NCBI GenBank assembly: GCA_003222455.1
Contig: QHWF01000426.1
Location: 1-7,137, forward strand
DNA: 7,137 nucleotides
Direction: 5' to 3'
Source: Acidobacteriota bacterium
GTDB taxonomy: Bacteria > Acidobacteriota > Vicinamibacteria > Vicinamibacterales > CAVVIG01
The position numbers were made by a program, and so were the translations under genes. The first letter of the stretch is position 1, and every line of letters starts with the position of its first letter. The notes below the pieces were generated by a model. It worked only from the letters and a program-made list of their open reading frames with translations. It did not search any database and was not told where the DNA came from. Shown here in pieces: positions 1 to 5,348 of this stretch.

Positions 1-664
1 AATACCGATCGTGCGTAACCGCGACGACGGTGCCCGGATACTCCTTGAGAAAGCGCTCGAGCCAGGCAACCGACTCCGCGTCGAGATGGTTCGTGGGCTC
101 GTCGAGGAGCAGCAGGTCGGGCGACTGCAACAACAGACGGCACAACGCGACCCGCCGGCGCTCGCCGCCCGACAGCGTCGACACGTCAGCGTCCGGCGGC
201 GGCAGCCGCAGCGCGTCCATGGCGAGGTCGAGCCGCGCGTCGAGGTCCCACGCATTCGCCGCCTCGATCCTGTCCTGGATGCGCGACTGCTCGTCCATGA
301 CCTTGTCCATGGCGGCGGGCGACAGATCTTCTCCGAGCTTCGCGTTCACCTCGTCATAGCGCGCCAGGAGCGCCTTGATTTCGGCCACCCCTTCCTCGAC
401 GTTGCCGAGCACGTTTTTCGACGAGTCCAATCGCGGCTCCTGGGGGAGAAACCCGATGGAGAGGCCGTCGGCCGGAAACGCTTCGCCCAGGAACTCGTGA
501 TCGTCGCCCGCCATGATGCGCAGCAGCGAGCTCTTCCCCGCGCCGTTGAGCCCCAGCACGCCGATCTTCGCGCCGGGCAGAAACGACAGCCAGATGTCTT
601 CGAGAACTTTGAGGTCGGGAGGATGAACCTTCCCGAGCCCTTTCATGGTGTAGACAAACTGCAT
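1..664 (-). CDS. ettA: EttA-like ABC-F ATPase, N-terminal part (cut by window edge)
   Basis: The first 221 residues of an ABC-F family protein are present, read leftwards from ATG at 664-662 and running off the window. EttA binds the ribosomal E site and gates translation elongation according to ATP/ADP level; it is a soluble cytoplasmic protein (family knowledge). Visible motifs are Walker A GLNGAGKS at residues 38-45, the Q-loop in FLPQEP near 72-77, an acidic helical arm region about 90-140, the ABC signature LSGGERRR at about 164-171, Walker B LLLLDEPTNHLD at about 184-195 and the H-loop THDR at 217-220. The N-terminus MQFVYTMKGLGK fits EttA closely. The second ATPase domain lies outside the window. 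The start has no clear Shine-Dalgarno sequence, and an AT-rich repeat element begins 8 bases upstream. It is divergent from dinB. The ABC-F call is very secure; EttA rather than another ABC-F paralogue is likely from the first domain alone. Confidence 0.93.
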   Translation of the reverse strand, partial: MQFVYTMKGLGKVHPPDLKVLEDIWLSFLPGAKIGVLGLNGAGKSSLLRIMAGDDHEFLGEAFPADGLSIGFLPQEPRLDSSKNVLGNVEEGVAEIKALLARYDEVNAKLGEDLSPAAMDKVMDEQSRIQDRIEAANAWDLDARLDLAMDALRLPPPDADVSTLSGGERRRVALCRLLLQSPDLLLLDEPTNHLDAESVAWLERFLKEYPGTVVAVTHDRY

Positions 665-672
665 GCTTTTTA

Positions 673-875
673 ATGAAATTTCAGATTGTAGATTTCAGAT
701 TTAAGATTGATTTTAGCGTTCAGATTTACAGCTTCCAGATTTACCGGTTTCCAGAGTTTCAGAACGATGGTCGGGACTTCTAATTATGGTAGTCCGAAAT
801 CGACAATTCCAAATCGACAATTCCAAATCGGCAATTCCAAATCTGCAATCTGAAATCTACAATCTGAAATCTCAT
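673..875. repeat. AT-rich heptamer repeat element with inverted ends (copy 1)
   Basis: This element fills the gap between divergent ettA and dinB and is far more AT-rich than its surroundings. Bases 678-701 are a perfect 24-base inverted match to 847-870; extending to 673-701 against 847-875 gives 28 of 29 pairs. The interior is built from degenerate 7- and 14-base units. Five consecutive 14-mers run from 797 to 866, the first two identical (AAATCGACAATTCC) and later ones drifting to AAATCTACAATCTG. The right end runs into the dinB start codon. No ORF of its own is credible. Any promoters for ettA and dinB must lie in or at the edges of this element; TAATTAT at 782-788 is a possible -10 box, but I see no convincing -35 partner. 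It could be a non-autonomous mobile element or an expanded tandem repeat able to fold as a long hairpin. Confidence 0.8.
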
Positions 876-1956
876 GGTCAGAAGGGTTCTTCACATCGAC
901 ATGGACGCGTTCTACGCGTCGGTCGAGCAGCGCGACAATCCGGCGTGGCGCGGGCAGCCGGTCGCCGTTGGCGGACGACCCGACACGCGCGGCGTCGTCG
1001 CCGCCGCGAGCTATGAGGCGCGGACCTTCGGTGTTCGGTCCGCCATGTCGATGGCGAAGGCGGTGCGGCTCTGTCCGTCACTCGTCATCGTGCCACCGGA
1101 TTTCAGCCGGTACAAGGCGGCGTCGGGCGCGATCTTCTCGATCTTCCGTGAAGTGACACCGCTGGTGGAGCCGGTGTCGCTCGACGAGGCCTATCTCGAC
1201 GTGACCGACAATCTGTGGGGCGAAACGCTCGGCACCGCGGTGGCGAAGCGGCTGAAGCAGCGCATTCGTGCCGAGACCCGCCTGACGGCCTCGGCCGGCG
1301 TCGCCCCCAACAAGTTCCTCGCGAAGATCGCGTCCGGCTGGAAGAAGCCCGACGGCCTGACCGTGATCAGCCCCGATCGCGTGGAACCCTTCCTTCAGCA
1401 GTTACCGGTCGACGCCTTGTGGGGCGTCGGCCCTGTGACCGCCGGCAAACTGCGCGCGCGCGGCATCGAGCGCCTGGTAGACGTCCGGACCGCCGACCTG
1501 CAAATGATGCGCGAGACCGTCGGCAGCCTTGCGGACTGGCTGCGTCAACTCGCGTATGGCGTCGACGATCGGCCGGTGGTTCCGAATCGCGACGTCAAAT
1601 CGTCGGGATCCGAAACCACGTATCCGCAGGATCTGACCGACATCGACACGATCCGCAGGGCAGTCGTCGACATGGCCTCGGACGCCAGCGCGTGGCTGGC
1701 ACGCCGGCAGCTGCTGGCGCGCACCATCACCATCAAGGTCCGCTATGCTGATTTCACGACCATCAGCCGCAGCCACACCGCGCCGCCGACCCGGGACGAA
1801 CACGAGCTGACGGCCCGGGCCGTGCGACTGCTCGACCGCACCGATGCCGGACAGCGGCCGGTTCGCTTATTGGGCGTCAGCGTACACAATTTCTGCACGG
1901 TCGCCGATCTCGACCGGCTGCCCTTCGATGGCGAGGAGCCTCTCCACCACGGATGA
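874..1956 (+). CDS. dinB: DNA polymerase IV (Y-family translesion polymerase)
   Basis: This 360-residue protein is a full-length Y-family polymerase, close to the 350-residue norm for DinB. It extends primers past damaged bases without proofreading. The palm contains HIDMDAFYASVE at residues 7-18, with the metal ligand D9 and Y14 at the steric-gate position, and SLDEAYLDV at 102-110, with catalytic D104 and E105. SAGVAPNKFLAKIAS (140-154) is the typical fingers/palm stretch, VDALWGVGPVTAGKL (179-193) is the helix-hairpin-helix thumb, and the little-finger domain covers about 240-345. The ATG at 874 is needed to keep the first beta strand with D9; the next ATG would remove it. No Shine-Dalgarno sequence precedes it, because repeat DNA runs right up to the start codon. 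The C-terminus has no clean QLxLF clamp-binding motif, only a possible degenerate form in DRLPFDG. A split methyltransferase gene follows directly. Confidence 0.96.
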   Translation: MVRRVLHIDMDAFYASVEQRDNPAWRGQPVAVGGRPDTRGVVAAASYEARTFGVRSAMSMAKAVRLCPSLVIVPPDFSRYKAASGAIFSIFREVTPLVEPVSLDEAYLDVTDNLWGETLGTAVAKRLKQRIRAETRLTASAGVAPNKFLAKIASGWKKPDGLTVISPDRVEPFLQQLPVDALWGVGPVTAGKLRARGIERLVDVRTADLQMMRETVGSLADWLRQLAYGVDDRPVVPNRDVKSSGSETTYPQDLTDIDTIRRAVVDMASDASAWLARRQLLARTITIKVRYADFTTISRSHTAPPTRDEHELTARAVRLLDRTDAGQRPVRLLGVSVHNFCTVADLDRLPFDGEEPLHHG

Positions 1957-2116
1957 CGCGGAGGACGCGGAGGATGACCGACCCCTCGACCCCTGGAATC
2001 CCGACCAGTACGCGAAGTTTCTCAGCGAGCGCGAACGGCCGTTCCTCGACCTCGTCGCGATGATTCGGGGTCCCCAGGGCAGTCGCGCCGGGATCCCGTC
2101 AGGCCGGCGCCGCTGA
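1928..2116 (+). pseudogene. Detached N-terminal fragment of the tam-like methyltransferase
   Basis: This frame encodes DPWNPDQYAKF followed by LSERERPFLDLVAMIR, the usual N-terminal signature of trans-aconitate 2-methyltransferase-like proteins, which should run straight into the VVDLGCG motif. Here it continues into an unrelated tail and stops at TGA 2114-2116, overlapping the ATG of the next frame (TGATG). ATG 1928 is the only canonical start in this frame and overlaps the dinB end by 29 bases. A second possibility is ATG 1974 with a further one-base slip in the C run near 1985-1990, which would give MTDPSTPWNP. The segment 1956-1973 is two copies of ACGCGGAGG and encodes a DAEDAED stretch that looks like translated repeat DNA. 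The homology reading is solid; whether the fragment is translated, and from where, is uncertain. Confidence 0.6.
1956..1973. repeat. Two tandem ACGCGGAGG nonamers at the dinB/tam junction
   Basis: ACGCGGAGG occurs twice back to back (1956-1964 and 1965-1973), starting in the dinB stop codon. The unit resembles the nonamers of the palindrome at 5241-5330 (ACGCAGAAC, ACGCGGAAC, CCGCAGAAA). It may be a short relic of the same repeat family, and it places GGAGG immediately before an ATG at 1974. Confidence 0.5.
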
Positions 2117-2799
2117 TGCGTGTCGTCGATCTCGGGTGCGGCACCGGCAGATTGACTTATCGCCTCCACAGAGAGCTGCAGGCGAGCACCACGCTCGGGA
2201 TCGATCGCTCGTCGCGCATGCTCGCCGCCGCCGTCGCCGAGGCCGCCACAGACGGGGTTCGCTTCGAGCAACGGGACATTGCCGCGTTTCCTCGGCACGG
2301 CGAGCAGGTCGATCTCATTTTTTCAAATGCGGCCCTGCACTGGGTGGATGATCACGTCGCGTTGTTTGCACGGCTCGCGTCGGCGCTGACGCCGGATGGC
2401 CAACTGGCGGTCCAGATGCCGGCGATGTACGACGACCCATCGCACGTGGTGGCCATGGAACTGTCGGACGTCGAGCCGTTTCGGTCCGCGTTCGGTGAAT
2501 GGCGGCGATCGCAGCCGGTTCTGGCGCCGGAGGCGTACGCGCGCCTGCTGTTCCAGCTTGGCTTCCGCGATCCCGCCGTGCGTCTGATCGTCTATCCTCA
2601 CGTCCTGAGCGGACCCGACGCGGTGGTGGAATGGATGAAGGGCACGCTGCTCGCTGAGTACTCGCGCCACCTGCCGCCCGACCTGTTCGGCGCGTTTGTG
2701 GACGAGTATCGACGGCGCCTCCTCGAACGCATCGAGCCGGCGCGGCCCTTCTTCTTTCCCTTCAAACGGATCCTGATCTGGGGACAAAGGTCCGCCTGA
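2116..2799 (+). CDS. tam: Trans-aconitate methyltransferase-like SAM-dependent methyltransferase (body, N-terminus detached)
   Basis: This 227-residue class I SAM-dependent methyltransferase resembles Tam, which methylates trans-aconitate, a spontaneous inhibitor of the citric acid cycle. The substrate here is unproven. Motif I is VVDLGCGTG (3-11), the acidic end of strand 2 is GIDRSS (28-33), and FSNAALHWVDDH (69-80) is the Tam-type post-motif. The C-terminal part (VEWMKGTLL, then FPFKRILIW) also matches the family. ATG 2116 lies almost on top of motif I, so about 30 expected N-terminal residues are missing; they are encoded in the preceding frame, which ends in TGA overlapping this ATG. In this frame the upstream bases read VRPAP before MRVVDLG, which is what an intact gene would encode. 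An out-of-frame insertion of about 35 bases (2069-2103) would explain the split. The stop codon sits in the loop of a REP-like hairpin. The family call is secure; the exact substrate and intactness are not. Confidence 0.8.
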   Translation: MRVVDLGCGTGRLTYRLHRELQASTTLGIDRSSRMLAAAVAEAATDGVRFEQRDIAAFPRHGEQVDLIFSNAALHWVDDHVALFARLASALTPDGQLAVQMPAMYDDPSHVVAMELSDVEPFRSAFGEWRRSQPVLAPEAYARLLFQLGFRDPAVRLIVYPHVLSGPDAVVEWMKGTLLAEYSRHLPPDLFGAFVDEYRRRLLERIEPARPFFFPFKRILIWGQRSA

Positions 2800-2851
2800 A
2801 GGCGGACAGGTGGCGTCACACACAACGGCAGTGTCCGGCTTCAGCCGGACC
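2789..2851. repeat. REP-like hairpin doublet (two inverted GTCCGSC hairpins)
   Basis: The first hairpin is GTCCGCC / TGAA loop / GGCGGAC at 2790-2807. The second is GTCCGGC / TTCA loop / GCCGGAC at 2833-2850. The second is the reverse complement of the first apart from a compensated G/C swap, so 18 of 20 bases match between 2789-2808 and the reverse complement of 2832-2851. The arrangement is that of a BIME-type pair of REP sequences. The first hairpin contains the stop codon of the upstream methyltransferase in its loop; the second ends just before the GAGGA ahead of the next gene. No T-run follows either hairpin, so neither is a classical terminator. They could stabilise mRNA ends or attenuate transcription. 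Confidence 0.8.
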
Positions 2852-2861
2852 GTGAGGACCA

Positions 2862-3092
2862 ATGCTGACAGGCACGCGCGAAGGCATTCTGAAAAAGGTT
2901 CAGCCGATGAGCATCCACGGCCAGATCTCGTGGGACGTGTTCTTCACCGACGTCGTAGATCCTGACGGCCAGGTGCACGTGGCGAGGATCCGACCCGAAG
3001 CGGTGATCGGCAACAGCCTCGAACCCGGCGATCGCATTCAGGTCGAGTACGTGGTCGGCGTTCCGATCGAAGTGACGCGCAGGGATCCATGA
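2862..3092 (+). CDS. Small conserved-looking hypothetical protein (76 aa)
   Basis: I do not recognise the family. The 76-residue product has no signal peptide or membrane segment. Its composition alternates hydrophobic and charged residues in short strands (QISWDVFFTDVVD, then VHVARIRPEAV, then DRIQVEYVVGVPIEV), suggesting a small beta-barrel such as an OB- or SH3-like fold; this is inference only. The preferred start is ATG 2862, with GAGGA at 2854-2858 three bases upstream. ATG 2907 (MSIHGQ) is an alternative, with AAGG at better spacing. It lies 62 bases after the methyltransferase stop, separated only by the REP doublet, so the two may be co-transcribed. Its TGA stop (3090-3092) is inside the end sequence of the downstream heptamer element. 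Coding is supported by GC-rich third positions and the absence of a better ORF here. Confidence 0.65.
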   Translation: MLTGTREGILKKVQPMSIHGQISWDVFFTDVVDPDGQVHVARIRPEAVIGNSLEPGDRIQVEYVVGVPIEVTRRDP

Positions 3093-3263
3093 GATTTCAG
3101 ATTGCAGATTGCAGATTGCAGATTTGGATTGCAAATTTGGATTGCAGATTTGGATGGCACACGTGGACGGCAGATTTTGGACCTGAGATTGTGGACCGCC
3201 TCGGCACCTCAAATCTGCCATCAAAATCTGAATTCTGAAATCTGAAATCTGAAATCTGATTTA
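3089..3263. repeat. AT-rich heptamer repeat element (copy 2)
   Basis: This element fills the gap between the convergent 76-residue gene and pgsA. The left end has three CAGATTG heptamers and one CAGATTT (3098-3125). The middle has five 13-14-base units beginning GGA (such as GGATTGCAGATTT) from 3126 to 3192. The right end has three TCTGAAA heptamers (3234-3254), the inverted form of the left-end unit. Bases 3087-3123 match the reverse complement of 841-877 in copy 1 at 35 of 37 positions. The left end contains the TGA stop of the upstream gene and the right end the TAA stop of pgsA. A role as a bidirectional terminator is possible but unproven. Confidence 0.8.
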
Positions 3264-3818
3264 CGTCCGCCCCGACGCTTCGACGATTCGCGTCGCGTGC
3301 CGGATGTAGTGCAGCCCGGACACGAGCGTGATCGCGAGCGACGCCCACACGAACAGATCGACGACGACCGAGTGATACCGCAGATAGTTGAACAGCATCG
3401 CGACAATGGCCGTGACGATGTAGGTTGCGGTGGCGATCTTGCCGTAGACCGACGGGCGAAACGTTCGCGGACCGATCGCCAGGTTCACGATCGCGACGGT
3501 CAGCACGATGCCGACGTCACGGCTGATGATGAGCACGGTCAACCAGATCGGCAGCCGGTTCGCCAGCTCCAGTCCCGGCAGCGTCAACACCACGAACGTC
3601 GTCACCAGCAACAGCTTGTCGGCCATCGGATCGAGCCACGCCCCGAGGCTGGTCTTCTGACCGGACCAGCGGGCGATCAGTCCGTCCAGGGCGTCCGTGG
3701 CCCCGGCGAAACCGAAAACGAGGAGCGCCCAGCCAAGATACCCGTAGACGACGAGGATGACGAATGCAGGAATCAACAGCATGCGCAGCAGCGTCAACTG
3801 GTTCGCCGGCGTCAGCAC
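3261..3818 (-). CDS. pgsA: CDP-diacylglycerol--glycerol-3-phosphate 3-phosphatidyltransferase (PgsA type)
   Basis: This 185-residue integral membrane enzyme belongs to the CDP-alcohol phosphatidyltransferase family. PgsA transfers the phosphatidyl group from CDP-diacylglycerol to glycerol-3-phosphate, the committed step to phosphatidylglycerol. The full catalytic motif is present: D42, D45-G46, A49-R50, then G59, D63 and D67, with exact family spacing. Several hydrophobic helices are evident (about 8-38, 68-80, 90-112, 128-165). The N-terminus LTPANQLTLLRMLLIP is typical. The start is GTG at 3818-3816, three bases after the stop of the upstream lipoprotein gene and in the same frame. There is no strong Shine-Dalgarno sequence, so translational coupling is likely. 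The stop TAA (3263-3261) lies at the edge of a heptamer repeat element. The related family members that make cardiolipin or use other alcohols cannot be fully excluded from sequence alone. Confidence 0.9.
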   Translation of the reverse strand: MLTPANQLTLLRMLLIPAFVILVVYGYLGWALLVFGFAGATDALDGLIARWSGQKTSLGAWLDPMADKLLLVTTFVVLTLPGLELANRLPIWLTVLIISRDVGIVLTVAIVNLAIGPRTFRPSVYGKIATATYIVTAIVAMLFNYLRYHSVVVDLFVWASLAITLVSGLHYIRHATRIVEASGRT

Positions 3819-3821
3819 ACG

Positions 3822-5189
3822 TCACCGGTTCTGATGCCTGGAGGCCGTGGGAAGGCCGGCGAGCGCTTCCAGTCTGCTGATCGCCTCGCTCGCTTCCGCG
3901 CCGGTCACCGGGCGGGCGGGTTGAAAGGTGTTCTCCGGCACAGTGGTCATGACACCGGCCGCCACCGCGATCGACGCGGCTGGATAGGCGAGATGACCGG
4001 GTGAGAGGTCGGTGAACTTCAGGCGGGCCGACTCCCACGTTTTCGCCTGCGCCGCGTGTTGCGCGGCGATGCGCGAGAGCAATCGTGCCACCGCCTGCGC
4101 CAGATCGGTCCGCCGCACGATGGATCGCGGCTGAAACGTATGGTTCGCAAACGGTTCCATGATGCCGGCGCGCGCGACACTCATGATCCAGGGCGATGCC
4201 CAGTGCGCGCGCGTGTCGGTGATGAGCATGGCCTCGCGCGGCCGATCGGTTTGAAGCAGCGGGGCGAGGCGGATGCCGATCAGGGCCGCCAGGTCGCCGC
4301 GGGTTATCTGCGGCGCCTCGTCTATCGCGCGATACTCGGCGGGCAGCCGGGCCAGGGCCATGCGGTCGCGCAGCGCTTCCAGCCGCTTCTCGACGGCCGG
4401 ATTCGCCTCGAGCGCGAGCGCGTCGGCATAGGCTTTTTCAGCGCCGTCGAGGTCGTCCCGGCTCTCGAGAATCTCGGCAACTTGTTCGAGCGATCGGGCA
4501 TCGGCCGGATCGAGCGCCAGTGCTTTTCGAAAATCAGCCAGCGCGGCGTCGACACTCCCCTTTTGCCGCTCGATCGCGGCGATCTCCCGGTACAGGAACG
4601 GGCTGTCGGGCGAGCTCGCGATCGCGCCGGCATATGCCTGCACCGCCTCGTCGATCCGTCCCTGGCGCGCAAGCTCCCGTGCGCGCGCGATCTTCTGCTC
4701 GAGGCCACGGAATTTCAGAACCTCGACCCGGCGCCGCACGTCGGTCAGCCCGGGATCCACGGCGAGCGCCGCCTCGAATGAGGCCAGGGCGTCGGCTTCA
4801 CGGTTGAGGGCGAGCAACGCCTGAGCCCGCCCAAGCAGGGCCGGGACGTACCGCTGCTCACGCTCGAGCACCCGCTCGAAGTGCGGCAGGGCCGCTTTGG
4901 CGTCCTTCCGCGCCAGCTCCAGATATCCCAGAGAGGTTTCAGCCGGATGAAATCCCGGCGCCGATGTGGCCGCGCTGACGAACGCCCGCTCGGCTCCCTT
5001 GAGATCGCCCGTCTGGAACAGGACCCACCCGCGGCTGAACGTGGCGGCGACTGGTGAGTTGGCGAAGGCCGGAGGAATGGGTGGCTGGACGAACTCCGGG
5101 AATTTCAGCGCGGTTACTACCGGGACAGACACCGGCCTGGGCGCACATGCGCTGACGAACATCACGACCGCCAGAGCCCATTTCCTCAT
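3822..5189 (-). CDS. Lipoprotein with TPR repeats and C-terminal SLH-like domains
   Basis: This 455-residue protein starts with a short lipoprotein signal: MRK, a hydrophobic stretch, then lipobox VSAC with C15 as the predicted lipidated cysteine. A proline-rich linker (16-47) precedes tetratricopeptide repeats at about 48-81, 82-115, 116-149, 163-196, 197-230 and 231-264 (for example ASFEAALAVDPG and FRKALALDPADARS). The C-terminal third (about 293-445) resembles S-layer homology units: an ITRGDLAALI start, then the DTRAHWASPWI and NHTFQP block (325-354), then the FTDLSPGHLAYPAASIAV and NTFQPARPVTGAE block (392-434). The likely role is an envelope scaffold that is lipid-anchored and binds proteins through TPRs and wall polymers through SLH units; this is inference. 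The ATG at 5189 abuts GAGG with almost no spacing. It follows hflX after a palindromic gap and is coupled to pgsA. Confidence 0.85.
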   Translation of the reverse strand: MRKWALAVVMFVSACAPRPVSVPVVTALKFPEFVQPPIPPAFANSPVAATFSRGWVLFQTGDLKGAERAFVSAATSAPGFHPAETSLGYLELARKDAKAALPHFERVLEREQRYVPALLGRAQALLALNREADALASFEAALAVDPGLTDVRRRVEVLKFRGLEQKIARARELARQGRIDEAVQAYAGAIASSPDSPFLYREIAAIERQKGSVDAALADFRKALALDPADARSLEQVAEILESRDDLDGAEKAYADALALEANPAVEKRLEALRDRMALARLPAEYRAIDEAPQITRGDLAALIGIRLAPLLQTDRPREAMLITDTRAHWASPWIMSVARAGIMEPFANHTFQPRSIVRRTDLAQAVARLLSRIAAQHAAQAKTWESARLKFTDLSPGHLAYPAASIAVAAGVMTTVPENTFQPARPVTGAEASEAISRLEALAGLPTASRHQNR

Positions 5190-5240
5190 CCTCGAAATAT
5201 TACATCCCGCTTCCGTCGCCGCGCGAACGTTGTGCCAGCA

Positions 5241-5330
5241 ACACGACGATCAACGCAGAACACGCGGAACCCGCAGAAAAGATTCTTCAAAGCTCTGCGC
5301 GTTCTGCGGTTTCTGCGTTGATTGTCGTGT
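5241..5330. repeat. Imperfect palindrome of 9-base ACGCRGAAN units
   Basis: The arms 5241-5277 and 5294-5330 pair over 37 positions with five differences, two of which would be G-U wobbles in RNA, around a 16-base loop. Each arm is three 9-base units: ACGCAGAAC, ACGCGGAAC and CCGCAGAAA on the left, and the inverted equivalents on the right. It lies 18 bases after the hflX stop and before the lipoprotein gene, both on the minus strand. The transcript could form a strong hairpin, but no T-run follows it. It probably affects transcript stability or readthrough between the two genes. The remainder of this gap shows only a TAATAT at 5197-5202 (minus strand), a weak -10 candidate. Confidence 0.75.
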
Positions 5331-5348
5331 CAGGCGATTCCGATCCGC

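Noticed and set aside
11..673. Plus-strand open frame of 220 codons
   Set aside because: It is the antisense shadow of the ettA gene, whose Walker A, signature and Walker B motifs are all on the minus strand.
797..866. Possible CRISPR array
   Set aside because: The units are 14 bases with no spacers between them, and no cas gene is present; this is tandem repeat DNA.
786..1016. Plus-strand open frame overlapping the dinB start
   Set aside because: It reads through repeat DNA and then dinB in the wrong frame, with an arginine-rich shadow composition.
2050..2118. Programmed ribosomal frameshift in the methyltransferase gene
   Set aside because: No slippery heptamer with a downstream structure is apparent, and the extra 35 bases explain the split more simply.
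2833..2850. Rho-independent terminator
   Set aside because: The hairpin is strong but no T-run follows on either strand, and a twin hairpin sits upstream; REP doublet fits better.
2323..2862. Minus-strand frame opposite the methyltransferase, starting MVLTVRLKPD
   Set aside because: Its N-terminus is translated REP hairpin DNA and the rest is antisense to a clear methyltransferase.
3097..3406. Minus-strand frames across the second heptamer element
   Set aside because: They are mostly translated CAGATT repeat (recurring FRFQ and LQS words) and out-of-frame pgsA.
3297..4004. Plus-strand open frame of 235 codons
   Set aside because: It is antisense to pgsA and the lipoprotein gene, has no recognisable domain and has shadow-like composition.
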